Source of the DNA: Bizionia sp. M204
GTDB lineage: Bacteria; Bacteroidota; Bacteroidia; Flavobacteriales; Flavobacteriaceae
NCBI RefSeq assembly: GCF_023205095.1
Contig: NZ_CP046242.1
Coordinates: 3,275,001 to 3,339,000, forward strand
Length of the DNA stretch: 64,000 nt
Direction of reading: 5' to 3'
Within the stretch, counting starts at the first letter, position 1. Each line of letters starts with the position of its first letter. The notes under the pieces are model-generated. The model had not been told where the DNA came from. It saw nothing but the letters and a program-made list of their open reading frames with translations, and did no database searches. Of the stretch, positions 1 through 8,925 are shown in pieces. The position numbers and the translations under genes are program-made.

Positions 1-2
1 CT

Positions 3-713
3 ACCAAACGTACACAATTACAACGTGAACAATCGGTTCGTACACAACGTCATATTACATTAGATGAAATTGGACGTCGAATTGCTTTAGGAGATTTCCA
101 AGAACTAAATATTATCCTTAAAGGTGATGTGGATGGTTCTGTGGAAGCCTTAACAGATTCGTTCCAGAAACTATCAACTGAAGAAATCCAAGTCAATATT
201 ATACATAAAGGTGTTGGACCTATCACGGAAAGTGATGTGTTACTAGCCTCTGCCTCAGATGCAGTAATTATAGGGTTTAATGTGCGTCCAATGGGTAATG
301 CAAGAAGCATTGCTGATAAGGAAGAGATTGATATCCGCATGTACTCCATTATTTATGATGCCATTAATGATCTTAAAGATGCTATGGAAGGTATGTTATC
401 TCCAGAGCTTAAAGAAGAAATTACGGGTACAGCTGAAATTAGAGAAATCTTTAAAGTATCTAAAATTGGAAGTATTGCAGGTTGTATGGTATTAACAGGT
501 AAGATTTTTAGAAACTCTGGAATTCGTTTAATCCGTGATGGAGTGGTAGTTTACACAGGTGAATTGGCTTCATTAAAACGATTTAAAGATGATGTAAGAG
601 AGGTTGCTAAAGGATACGATTGTGGTATGCAAATTAAAAACTACAACGATCTTAAGGAAGGCGATATCATTGAAGCTTACCATGAAGTAGAGGTTAAAAA
701 GAAATTGAAATAA
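3..713 (+). CDS. infB: Translation initiation factor IF-2, C-terminal part (5' end outside window)
   Basis: IF-2 is the GTPase that places initiator tRNA on the 30S subunit and promotes subunit joining. Reading frame 3 is open from the first bases and ends in TAA at 711-713, giving 236 residues. The GTPase domain lies upstream of the window. What is visible is the central and C-terminal region, including the family-typical stretches [12 protein letters not shown] and [17 protein letters not shown] and the terminal domain that binds fMet-tRNA. An internal ATG at 129 is not the real start, because the frame continues upstream with recognisable IF-2 sequence. A strong inverted-repeat terminator follows 17 bases after the stop. 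Confidence 0.96.
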   Translation, partial: TKRTQLQREQSVRTQRHITLDEIGRRIALGDFQELNIILKGDVDGSVEALTDSFQKLSTEEIQVNIIHKGVGPITESDVLLASASDAVIIGFNVRPMGNARSIADKEEIDIRMYSIIYDAINDLKDAMEGMLSPELKEEITGTAEIREIFKVSKIGSIAGCMVLTGKIFRNSGIRLIRDGVVVYTGELASLKRFKDDVREVAKGYDCGMQIKNYNDLKEGDIIEAYHEVEVKKKLK

Positions 714-730
714 ATTTTATTATATATCAT

Positions 731-760
731 AAAAAAGAGTGCCAATTGGCACTCTTTTTT
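731..760. terminator. Bidirectional intrinsic terminator between infB and the SPOR gene
   Basis: Bases 731-760 form a perfect 30-base inverted repeat (arms AAAAAAGAGTGCCAA and its complement), with A and T runs at the two ends. It lies between two converging genes and can end transcription from both sides. Confidence 0.9.
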
Positions 761-780
761 GTTTAACACTTAACGCTCTG

Positions 781-1188
781 TTAGCCTTTGTTTCTATCCT
801 TTTTCTTCGGTTTAAAACGGAAAGCATCATTAAACTCTTTTTTAATTTTTTCAAGTGCGCGATCGGCTTCCAAACGACTTCTAAAATTTCCAACCCAGAC
901 CTTATAGTTTGGGGTTTCATATTCTAAAATAGAAGTAATTTTATCAAATTTCGCATCAAATTTACTCATGGCAGAATTTGCCCCAGAGCGGTCACCGGAG
1001 TATATTTGAATCTTATAACGATCAGAATCGGTTTCAGAAACATTCATTTCTTTCTTTAAAGCCAATAAAGTATCTAATTCAGGTGCCTGATTGATAGTAA
1101 TTGTGCCTTGTTGGGCATAAAATAAATTAACGGTAAGCATCATGCTTACTGTTATTAAGGGTTTGGAATATCGGTTCAATAAATTCAT
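781..1188 (-). CDS. Secreted SPOR-domain protein
   Basis: This is a small exported protein of 135 residues. SPOR domains bind peptidoglycan stripped of stem peptides, often at division sites. Residues 1-25 form a signal peptide ending in FYA before QQ. Residues about 57-122 match the SPOR pattern: YKIQIYSG, then a middle helix, then YKVWVGNFRSRLEADRAL. The tail is lysine-rich. I chose the ATG at 1188 because it gives a clean signal peptide; an ATG at 1209 would add seven residues. The gene converges with infB and is divergent from the act operon. The domain call is firm, but its role in this cell is inference. Confidence 0.85.
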   Translation of the reverse strand: MNLLNRYSKPLITVSMMLTVNLFYAQQGTITINQAPELDTLLALKKEMNVSETDSDRYKIQIYSGDRSGANSAMSKFDAKFDKITSILEYETPNYKVWVGNFRSRLEADRALEKIKKEFNDAFRFKPKKKDRNKG

Positions 1189-1312
1189 TTTCAATAGTAT
1201 TTGATACAAATGTATAAGATTATAACTTAAAAGTACTTCAAATTATTATTTAGAATTTCTCTAAATTAGCAATTAACAGTTCTGTAACATTTCTAAAATC
1301 GACTTTAAATGT

Positions 1313-1320
1313 TACTTTTG
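1313..1320 (+). promoter_or_regulatory. Candidate -7 box of the act/cox operon
   Basis: TACTTTTG matches the Bacteroidota consensus TAnnTTTG exactly and lies about 90 bases before the actA ATG. I see no TTTG at the usual -33 distance, so the element is only partial. Confidence 0.5.
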
Positions 1321-1403
1321 CGAGAGATTTTATTATTGTATTTTTTTTCTTTTGTTAATTGAAAAAATCATACCAAAGTTTAGAAGTTAATTCAACCAAT
1401 AAT

Positions 1404-2699
1404 ATGAAACAGGTGAATCACCGAAAATTAGGCAAGAACATTTTACGTTTAAGTTTAATTATTTTATTAGCATTTTCAACATCACTTTCGGCCCAAGAAG
1501 GTGATCCCGTAAACGGTAAATCTTTATTTAATGCCAACTGTGCTGCTTGTCATCAATTAGACAAGAAGATGACGGGTCCAGCCCTACGAAATGTAGAGCA
1601 ACGACTAGCTGAAGCCGAAGGTCTTGACAGAGAGTGGTTAAGCAGTTGGATTCGTAATAGTTCAGCAATGGTTAAAGCTGGAGATCCGTACGCTAATAAA
1701 ATATTCAATGAATATGGAGGTGCAGCCATGACGGCGTACCCACAATTATCTGATCAAGATATTAGTGATATTTTGGCCTATACTGCAGAGGAAGCGCCTG
1801 CTGCACCTGCGGGTGTTCAGATTGCAGACGCTGGTCAGAGCAGTGGATCAGATGGTGCAAGTATGTCCAATAAAGTTATCTTAGGTGCTTTGGCCGTGTT
1901 ATTTGCTTTATTAGCAATGGCGCTCATTTTAGTAAGACAAACACTAAATCGTTTTGCAGAAGCAAAAGGTGTTGATATTTCAGAAACTAAAGGCACGCCA
2001 ATCTGGAAAGCTTTTATTCAAAATCAATTTCTAGTATTGGTTTCTGTAGTTGTTTTGTTACTAGCAAGTGGTTACTTTGTGTTTGGTTACTTTATGCAAG
2101 TAGGTGTTGATCAAGGTTACCAACCAGTTCAGCCAATCCATTTTTCTCATAAAATTCATGCAGGTGATAATGGAATTGATTGTAAGTATTGTCACTCTTC
2201 AGCACGTGTTAGTAAAACATCTGGAATTCCATCATTAAATGTTTGTATGAACTGTCATAAATCCGTTTATGAAGTGGCGCCAGAAACTGCAACTGCAGAA
2301 TACAGTAAAGAATTTTATGATGGTGAAATTAAAAAGCTTTATGCTGCCGTAGGTTGGGATGATGCTGACCAAAAGTATACAGGAGACACACAACCGGTTA
2401 AATGGGTGCGTATTCATAACTTACCAGACTTTGCTTACTTTAACCACTCGCAACACGTTTCAGTTGCCGGCATTGAGTGTCAAACATGTCATGGACCTGT
2501 GGAAGAAATGGAAATCATGTACCAACATTCGTCTCTAACTATGGGTTGGTGTATTAACTGTCACAGAGATACAAATGTTAAAGTAGAAGATAATGCATAC
2601 TATACCAAAATTCACGAAGAATTATCTAAAAAGTATGGTGTTGATAAACTAACAGCTGCACAAATGGGCGGTCTGGAATGTGGTAAGTGTCACTACTAA
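1404..2699 (+). CDS. actA: Alternative complex III subunit ActA, multiheme cytochrome c
   Basis: ActA is the electron-carrying multiheme subunit of the quinol:cytochrome c oxidoreductase that replaces complex bc1 in Bacteroidota. The 431 residues carry a signal peptide (1-30), a monoheme domain with CAACH at 46-50, two membrane segments (about 157-177 and 208-230), and a five-heme domain with CKYCH 260, CMNCH 281, CQTCH 359, CINCH 383 and CGKCH 426. There are therefore six heme sites, one more than the classical pentaheme ActA. I prefer the ATG at 1404, which directly precedes a good signal sequence; a TTG at 1359 in frame would add 15 residues. It is the first gene of the act-cox operon. Confidence 0.93.
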   Translation: MKQVNHRKLGKNILRLSLIILLAFSTSLSAQEGDPVNGKSLFNANCAACHQLDKKMTGPALRNVEQRLAEAEGLDREWLSSWIRNSSAMVKAGDPYANKIFNEYGGAAMTAYPQLSDQDISDILAYTAEEAPAAPAGVQIADAGQSSGSDGASMSNKVILGALAVLFALLAMALILVRQTLNRFAEAKGVDISETKGTPIWKAFIQNQFLVLVSVVVLLLASGYFVFGYFMQVGVDQGYQPVQPIHFSHKIHAGDNGIDCKYCHSSARVSKTSGIPSLNVCMNCHKSVYEVAPETATAEYSKEFYDGEIKKLYAAVGWDDADQKYTGDTQPVKWVRIHNLPDFAYFNHSQHVSVAGIECQTCHGPVEEMEIMYQHSSLTMGWCINCHRDTNVKVEDNAYYTKIHEELSKKYGVDKLTAAQMGGLECGKCHY

Positions 2700-2788
2700 T
2701 TATTTAGTAGCTTCCACAAGCGTGGAAATCTCATAATAGGGATTTAAAACTTTAAATAAATTAATAAGAAGTAATTCAATTATATAAT

Positions 2789-5700
2789 ATGTCATCAAAC
2801 AAGAAATACTGGAAAAGTGTTGAAGAGCTAAACGAGAATAGCTCAATTGTTGAGACGCTAAAACAAAACGAATTTGTTGAAGAGATTCCAACGGATGATT
2901 TTTTAGGAAATAAAGAATCGTTAGAAAGTTCTAAAACAACACGTCGTGATTTCTTAAAATATGTTGGTTTTAGCACAGCTGCTGCATCTTTAGCGGCTTG
3001 TGAAGGGCCAGTTATTAAGTCTATACCCTATGTGGTGCAACCAGAAGTAATTACTCCTGGAGTAGCAAACTACTACGCTACTACAATTGCGGATGGTTAT
3101 GACTATGCGTCTGTTTTAGTAAAAACTCGTGAAGGTCGTCCAATTAAAATTGAAAATAATACACTAGCTACTGCTAATGGTCATGCAAATGCTAGAGTAA
3201 ATGCTTCGGTTTTAGGATTGTACGACAGTATGCGAATTCAAGGTCCAATGAGAGCAGGCGAGCCTATTTCATGGAGTGAATTTGATGCGGAAGTTGGTCA
3301 GAAACTAACTAGTATAAGTGGTTCTGGAAAATCTATCGTGTTATTAACGCAAACGTATGCGAGTCCGTCAACTTCTAAAATAGTAAATGAATTTAAAGCA
3401 AAATTTGGAAATGTACGTCATGTGCAATATGATGCCATATCCGAATCAGCAGCTTTAGATGCTTATGAAGCTAATTATGGAGAACGTGGTTTAGCAAATT
3501 ATGATTTTACAAAAGCCATGACAATTGTTTCCTTTGGAGCAGATTTTCTAGGTGATTGGCAAGGTGGCGGATTTGATTCTGGTTATGCAAAGAACAAGGT
3601 TCCTACTAATGGAAAAATGTCACGTCATATTCAGTTTGAATCAAATATGTCTTTAACTGGAGCTAATGCTGATAAACGTGTGTCTTTAACACCAAGCCAG
3701 CAAAAAGTAGCTTTAGCTAAATTATATAGTGCTGTAGCGGGAGGTTCTGTTTCAGGCGAATTACCACAGCATATTGAAGACGCTGTTCAAAAGGCAGCTT
3801 CTCAATTGAAAAAAGCAGGAAGTAAAGGTGTTGTTGTAACGGGTATTCAGGATGTGAATGCGCAAACCGTTGTTTTGGCAATCAATGAGTATTTAAATAG
3901 TCAAGCATTTGATCCAAACACACCTATTAAAATAAGACAAGGAAATGATAAGGCAGTCATGACTTTAGTTGCGGATATGAATGCAGGTAAAGTTGGTGCT
4001 ATCATTATGAGTGGCGTTAATCCACTATATACATTACCAAATGCAGGAGATTTTTCTGAAGGGTTAAAGCAAACAGAACTATCTGTTTCTTTTACTATGA
4101 AAGCAGACGAAACTGCATTAGAGACCGAATATCAAGCAGCAGCACCACATTATTTAGAGTCTTGGGGTGATGTTGAGCTGAAAAAAGGTCATTATGCATT
4201 AATGCAACCCACCATTCGTCCGTTATTTGATACACGTCAGTTTCAAGAAGCTTTACTAAAGCTAATTGGTAGCGATTTATCGTATCATGATTATGTGAAG
4301 CAATCGTGGAATGAAAGTATTTTAGGTAATACTTCATTTAGTCAAGCATTGCATGATGGCGTGTATGTTGCAGGGTCGGCTTTAAAAAATGCTGACGGCC
4401 TTACGACAACAGAAACAACAACTTCTACCAACGAAAAGGATTCTAAAACTTGGGTTGGTGGTATTATAGAAGATGTTGCCGAAGGTATTGGTCTAACAGA
4501 TAAGGAGGATGATGCAACTATGGTATCATCTACAACAACTACCACTACAAATGGAATTGCTGCGCCTGTAGCGGTTTCTGGTGGTGATGCAGCAAGACAA
4601 TTGGGTGCAACGTCTACATCTAATGGATTAGAATTAGCCTTATACTCTAAAACATCAATGGGTGATGGGCAACAAGCCAATAACCCTTGGTTACAAGAAA
4701 TGCCAGACCCAATAACAAGAACAACTTGGGACAACTATGTGACCGTTTCTCAAGCGGATGCTAAAGATTTAGGTATTAAAAACTGGCATGAAGCTGATGG
4801 TGGATTAAATGGTAGCGTTGTTGAAATTTCAGTAAATGGTGTAACAGTAACCGCTCCAGTAATTATTCAACCTGGACAAGCAAAAGGTTCTATAGGATTA
4901 TCTTTTGGATATGGTCGTAGAGCTGGTTTAAAAGAAGAAATGCAAACAGGCGTAAATGCCTATCCATTATATATGGACTTTAATCCAACGCAAGTAAATG
5001 TATCTATGACTGTTTTAGGTGGCGAACATGAGTTTGCTTCTGTACAGCTTCATAATACATTAATGGGTCGTGGTGATATTATAAAAGAAACAACTTTAGA
5101 GGTATTTAATACTAAGGATAAGAAGTATTGGAATGTTATGCCGGTGGTTTCATTAAATCATCAAGAAACTCCAGTAACTTCTCCAGAAGTAGATTTATGG
5201 GATGAGTTTGACCGTTCAATTGGGCATCACTTTAACTTATCAATCGACTTAAACTCTTGTACAGGTTGTGGCGCATGTGTTATTGCTTGTCATGCTGAAA
5301 ACAATGTGCCAGTTGTAGGTAAAGAAGAAATTCGTAAGAGTCGTGATATGCACTGGTTGCGTATTGATAGATATTATTCTTCAGAAGATACATTTGAAGG
5401 CGATAACACGAAAAAGAATGACACCAAAGGATTGGCAATTATTAATGCACTGGACGAAATGGAAACGGCTGCAGCTAATCCACAAGTAGCATTTCAACCA
5501 GTTATGTGTCAACATTGTAATCATGCACCTTGTGAAACGGTTTGCCCCGTTGCGGCAACATCACATGGTCGTCAAGGACAAAACCACATGGCTTATAACC
5601 GTTGTGTTGGAACACGTTATTGCGCAAATAACTGTCCTTATAAGGTGCGTCGTTTTAACTGGTTCTTATATAGCCAAAACGATGAGTTTGATTACCACAT

Positions 5701-6031
5701 GAATGATGATTTAGGGCGTATGGTTTTAAATCCAGATGTTACTGTTCGTTCACGTGGTGTTATGGAAAAATGTTCAATGTGTATTCAAAAAACACAGAAA
5801 ACTATTCTAGATGCTAAACGTGATGGTCGTGAAATTAAAGATGGTGAATTCCAAACAGCTTGTTCCGCGGCTTGTGGAACTGGCGCTATGGTTTTTGGCG
5901 ACATAAACGATAAAGATAGTCAAGTTGCAAAACTTAAAGAAGATAATCGTATGTATCATTTGTTAGAGCACATAGGCACAAAACCAAATGTGATTTACCA
6001 TACTAAAGTGAGAAATACAACCGAAGCATAA
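2789..6031 (+). CDS. actB: Alternative complex III subunit ActB, iron-sulfur/molybdopterin-like
   Basis: ActB is the large periplasmic iron-sulfur subunit that receives electrons from menaquinol and passes them to ActA. The 1080 residues begin with a twin-arginine signal (TRRDFLKYVG, RR at 52-53) ending in LAAC (Cys71), which suggests a Tat-exported lipoprotein. Residues about 75-800 resemble the molybdopterin oxidoreductase fold; in characterised ACIII this part binds no molybdenum cofactor. From Cys824 onward there are four ferredoxin-like cysteine groups (CTGCGACVIAC, CQHCNHAPC from 907, CVGTRYCANNCPY, CSMC...CSAACGTGA). A threonine-rich, acidic stretch at about residues 537-590 looks like an insertion between domains. 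The ATG at 2789 is well supported. Confidence 0.95.
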   Translation: MSSNKKYWKSVEELNENSSIVETLKQNEFVEEIPTDDFLGNKESLESSKTTRRDFLKYVGFSTAAASLAACEGPVIKSIPYVVQPEVITPGVANYYATTIADGYDYASVLVKTREGRPIKIENNTLATANGHANARVNASVLGLYDSMRIQGPMRAGEPISWSEFDAEVGQKLTSISGSGKSIVLLTQTYASPSTSKIVNEFKAKFGNVRHVQYDAISESAALDAYEANYGERGLANYDFTKAMTIVSFGADFLGDWQGGGFDSGYAKNKVPTNGKMSRHIQFESNMSLTGANADKRVSLTPSQQKVALAKLYSAVAGGSVSGELPQHIEDAVQKAASQLKKAGSKGVVVTGIQDVNAQTVVLAINEYLNSQAFDPNTPIKIRQGNDKAVMTLVADMNAGKVGAIIMSGVNPLYTLPNAGDFSEGLKQTELSVSFTMKADETALETEYQAAAPHYLESWGDVELKKGHYALMQPTIRPLFDTRQFQEALLKLIGSDLSYHDYVKQSWNESILGNTSFSQALHDGVYVAGSALKNADGLTTTETTTSTNEKDSKTWVGGIIEDVAEGIGLTDKEDDATMVSSTTTTTTNGIAAPVAVSGGDAARQLGATSTSNGLELALYSKTSMGDGQQANNPWLQEMPDPITRTTWDNYVTVSQADAKDLGIKNWHEADGGLNGSVVEISVNGVTVTAPVIIQPGQAKGSIGLSFGYGRRAGLKEEMQTGVNAYPLYMDFNPTQVNVSMTVLGGEHEFASVQLHNTLMGRGDIIKETTLEVFNTKDKKYWNVMPVVSLNHQETPVTSPEVDLWDEFDRSIGHHFNLSIDLNSCTGCGACVIACHAENNVPVVGKEEIRKSRDMHWLRIDRYYSSEDTFEGDNTKKNDTKGLAIINALDEMETAAANPQVAFQPVMCQHCNHAPCETVCPVAATSHGRQGQNHMAYNRCVGTRYCANNCPYKVRRFNWFLYSQNDEFDYHMNDDLGRMVLNPDVTVRSRGVMEKCSMCIQKTQKTILDAKRDGREIKDGEFQTACSAACGTGAMVFGDINDKDSQVAKLKEDNRMYHLLEHIGTKPNVIYHTKVRNTTEA

Positions 6032-6065
6032 TAAAACGAATTAAGAAAATAATTATAAAAGGATT

Positions 6066-7802
6066 ATGGCGTCTCATTACGAAGCACCTATTAGAAGACC
6101 TTTAGTTACAGGGGAAAAATCATATCATGATGTAACAGTCGATGTGGCAAGACCTGTTGAAGGTAAAGCAAATAAATCTTGGTGGATTGTATTTTCAATT
6201 GCACTTATCGCTTTCCTTTGGGGAGTTGGGTGTATAATATATACAGTATCAACAGGTATTGGAACTTGGGGTTTAAATAAAACCGTAGGTTGGGCTTGGG
6301 ATATTACTAACTTCGTTTGGTGGGTTGGTATTGGTCACGCAGGAACATTAATTTCTGCAGTACTTTTACTTTTCCGTCAGAAATGGAGAATGGCAATTAA
6401 CCGTTCCGCAGAAGCAATGACAATTTTTGCCGTTGTTCAAGCAGGTTTATTCCCAATTATCCACATGGGTCGACCATGGTTAGCATATTGGGTATTACCA
6501 ATTCCAAACCAATTCGGTTCCTTATGGGTTAACTTTAACTCTCCATTACTATGGGATGTATTCGCAATTTCAACGTATCTATCTGTTTCATTAGTATTCT
6601 GGTGGACAGGTTTACTACCAGATTTTGCTATGTTACGTGATAGAGCTGTCAAGCCTTTTCAAAAGAAAATTTATTCCTTATTAAGCTTTGGATGGACTGG
6701 TCGTGCAAAAGACTGGCAACGTTTTGAAGAAGTATCTTTGGTACTTGCAGGTTTAGCAACACCATTAGTACTTTCTGTACATACCATTGTATCCTTTGAC
6801 TTCGCAACGTCGGTTATCCCAGGTTGGCATACAACCATTTTCCCTCCGTACTTTGTTGCAGGTGCAATTTTCTCTGGTTTTGCCATGGTAAATACCTTAT
6901 TAATTATCATGCGTAAAGTAGCTAATTTAGAAGATTATATTACCGTTCAACATATTGAGTTAATGAACATCGTTATCATGCTTACAGGTTCTATTGTGGG
7001 TGTGGCTTACATAACGGAGTTATTTGTAGCTTGGTATTCTGGTGTGGAATATGAACAATACGCTTTCTTAAACAGAGCAACAGGACCTTACTGGTGGGCT
7101 TACCTATTCATGATGAGTTTTAATGTGTTCTCTCCACAGTTTATGTGGTTCAAGAAATTACGTACCAGTATTATGTTTTCATTCTTTATCTCTATTATCG
7201 TTAACATAGGTATGTGGTTTGAGCGTTTTGTAATTATTGTAACATCATTACACCGTGATTACTTACCATCTTCTTGGACAATGTTCTCACCAACATTTGT
7301 TGATATTGGAATATTTATTGGAACTATTGGGTTCTTCTTTGTGTTGTTCTTATTATATGCTAGAACATTCCCTGTAATTGCGCAAGCTGAAGTAAAAACA
7401 ATCTTGAAATCATCAGGTGAGCGTTATAAGAATATTAGAGAGCGTGGAGATAGTCTTGTTGGAACCGGATCAGATGCTAGAACATCTGGTATTGTTAAAG
7501 CAAAACCAGTTTCACCTGTAGTGCCTCCAGTGGATCGCACAGAAAAAACAAAAAATCTGCTAGAAAACATTGGTAAGTTTGACCCAACAATTCAAACGGC
7601 TGATGACCTTCAAAAAATTAATGGTATTGGACCAAAGATGGAAGAAGTACTTAATAGTATCGGGATTTTCACATACTTGCAAGTAAGTAGAATGACGAAA
7701 ATAGAATACGATTTGTTGGACGAAATTACAGGTTCATTCCCAGGAAGAGCCGAACGTGATGATTGGTCTGGACAAGCTAACCAAATAATAAACGAAGCGT
7801 AG
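6066..7802 (+). CDS. actC: Alternative complex III subunit ActC (NrfD/PsrC family) with C-terminal helix-hairpin-helix
   Basis: ActC is the polytopic membrane subunit that provides a menaquinol site. Residues about 38-440 contain many hydrophobic helices of NrfD/PsrC type, with conserved-looking loops such as GHAGTLISAVLLLFRQKWR and HTIVSFDFATSVIPGWHTT. After the last membrane helix comes a flexible linker with Pro and Ser (about 440-505). It is followed by a 70-residue domain with the helix-hairpin-helix pattern DLQKINGIGPKMEEVLNSIG and later FPGRAERDDW. That tail makes the protein 578 residues long, about 100 more than I would expect for ActC. Start at the ATG 35 bases after actB. Membrane part certain; role of the tail unknown. 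Confidence 0.93.
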   Translation: MASHYEAPIRRPLVTGEKSYHDVTVDVARPVEGKANKSWWIVFSIALIAFLWGVGCIIYTVSTGIGTWGLNKTVGWAWDITNFVWWVGIGHAGTLISAVLLLFRQKWRMAINRSAEAMTIFAVVQAGLFPIIHMGRPWLAYWVLPIPNQFGSLWVNFNSPLLWDVFAISTYLSVSLVFWWTGLLPDFAMLRDRAVKPFQKKIYSLLSFGWTGRAKDWQRFEEVSLVLAGLATPLVLSVHTIVSFDFATSVIPGWHTTIFPPYFVAGAIFSGFAMVNTLLIIMRKVANLEDYITVQHIELMNIVIMLTGSIVGVAYITELFVAWYSGVEYEQYAFLNRATGPYWWAYLFMMSFNVFSPQFMWFKKLRTSIMFSFFISIIVNIGMWFERFVIIVTSLHRDYLPSSWTMFSPTFVDIGIFIGTIGFFFVLFLLYARTFPVIAQAEVKTILKSSGERYKNIRERGDSLVGTGSDARTSGIVKAKPVSPVVPPVDRTEKTKNLLENIGKFDPTIQTADDLQKINGIGPKMEEVLNSIGIFTYLQVSRMTKIEYDLLDEITGSFPGRAERDDWSGQANQIINEA

Positions 7803-7805
7803 ATA

Positions 7806-8342
7806 ATGGAAACATCAAAAGTAATTCACGCTATTTATACAGATGACGACGTATTAATGTTGGCTGTTAAAAGAGTTAAAGCTGAAAAGCATCATATTGA
7901 AGAAGTATTTACACCTTTTCCAGTTCACGGACTAGATAAAGCTATGGGATTAGCTCCAACGCGTTTGGCTATAACATCATTTATTTACGGCTGTATTGGT
8001 TTAGCAGTTTCTATAGTAATGATGAACTTTATAATGATTGAAGATTGGCCTCAAGATATTGGAGGAAAACCAAGTTTTAGTTATATTGAAAATATGCCAG
8101 CGTTTGTACCTATTATGTTTGAGTTAACGATATTTTTCGCTGCGCACCTAATGGTAATTACATTTTACTTACGTAGTAGGTTGTGGCCATTTAAAAACGC
8201 AGAAAATCCTGACCCAAGAACAACCGATGATCATTTCTTAATGGAAATTGCAATTCATAACAATCAACTTGAATTAGAAAATTTACTGAAAGAAACTGGT
8301 GCAGTTGAAATTAACATTGTTGAAAAAGTAGAAGCACATTAA
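7806..8342 (+). CDS. actD: Alternative complex III subunit ActD (DUF3341)
   Basis: This is a small membrane subunit of ACIII, 178 residues. The N-terminal part (METSKVIHAIYTDDDVLMLA) is a cytosolic alpha/beta-like region that includes the family feature EEVFTPFPVHGLDKAMGL. Two membrane helices follow at about 54-76 and 98-118, then a soluble C-terminal tail that looks like a small ferredoxin-like fold. The gene starts 3 bases after actC and ends 1 base before actE, consistent with a tightly coupled operon. It is thought to be structural, and no cofactor motif is visible. Confidence 0.92.
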   Translation: METSKVIHAIYTDDDVLMLAVKRVKAEKHHIEEVFTPFPVHGLDKAMGLAPTRLAITSFIYGCIGLAVSIVMMNFIMIEDWPQDIGGKPSFSYIENMPAFVPIMFELTIFFAAHLMVITFYLRSRLWPFKNAENPDPRTTDDHFLMEIAIHNNQLELENLLKETGAVEINIVEKVEAH

Positions 8343-8343
8343 T

Positions 8344-8901
8344 ATGAAGGCCTTAATAAAAATAACAATTATAGCATTAGTATTAGTAACGATTGTGTCG
8401 TGTAAAAATGATTCCTCTCGTAATTACGAATACATGCCAAATATGTATCAATCGGTTGGCTATGAAACGTATTCTGAAACTAGCGCATTTAGAAATGGTG
8501 TAGAAGCGCAATTGCCAGCAGAAGGATCAGTACCAAGAGGTCATATACCTTTTGATATTGATAATACTTTAGATGGTTTTAATGAAGCTAAAGCTACTTT
8601 AAAGAATCCTATAGACTCCCTCCAATTTGATAAGATAAGAGGAAAGGAACTTTATGATATTTACTGTGGAATTTGTCACGGAACTAAAGGTGATGGACAA
8701 GGCAATTTAGTGAAACGTGAAAAAATTCTTGGTATTCCAAGCTTTGACGATGTGGGAAGAGCTATAACCGAAGGTAGTATTTACCATACTATTTATTATG
8801 GTAAAAATGCCATGGGTTCATATGCTAACCAATTGAATGAGGAAGAGCGTTGGCAAGTAACCGCTTATGTATTAGAGTTGAAAGCCAATTTAGAAAAATA
8901 A
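8344..8901 (+). CDS. actE: Alternative complex III subunit ActE, monoheme cytochrome c lipoprotein
   Basis: This is a 185-residue c-type cytochrome. Residues 1-20 form a lipoprotein signal with lipobox around IVSC (Cys20), so the protein should be anchored by lipid on the periplasmic side. One heme site, CGICH, lies at residues 108-112, followed by GTKGDGQGN. A likely axial methionine lies in KNAMGSYANQL near the end. It probably relays electrons from ActA toward the oxidase. The start ATG is one base after the actD stop. Confidence 0.93.
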   Translation: MKALIKITIIALVLVTIVSCKNDSSRNYEYMPNMYQSVGYETYSETSAFRNGVEAQLPAEGSVPRGHIPFDIDNTLDGFNEAKATLKNPIDSLQFDKIRGKELYDIYCGICHGTKGDGQGNLVKREKILGIPSFDDVGRAITEGSIYHTIYYGKNAMGSYANQLNEEERWQVTAYVLELKANLEK

Positions 8902-8925
8902 GATAGATAAAGATTATATATAGAT

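Noticed and set aside
1359-1403. TTG start adding 15 residues to ActA
   Set aside because: The extra residues precede a complete signal peptide that begins at the ATG at 1404, so they add nothing and would weaken export.
4342-4734. Open frame of 130 codons on the minus strand within actB
   Set aside because: It is the mirror of the Thr-rich insertion and its surroundings, has no family features and lies wholly within a certain gene.
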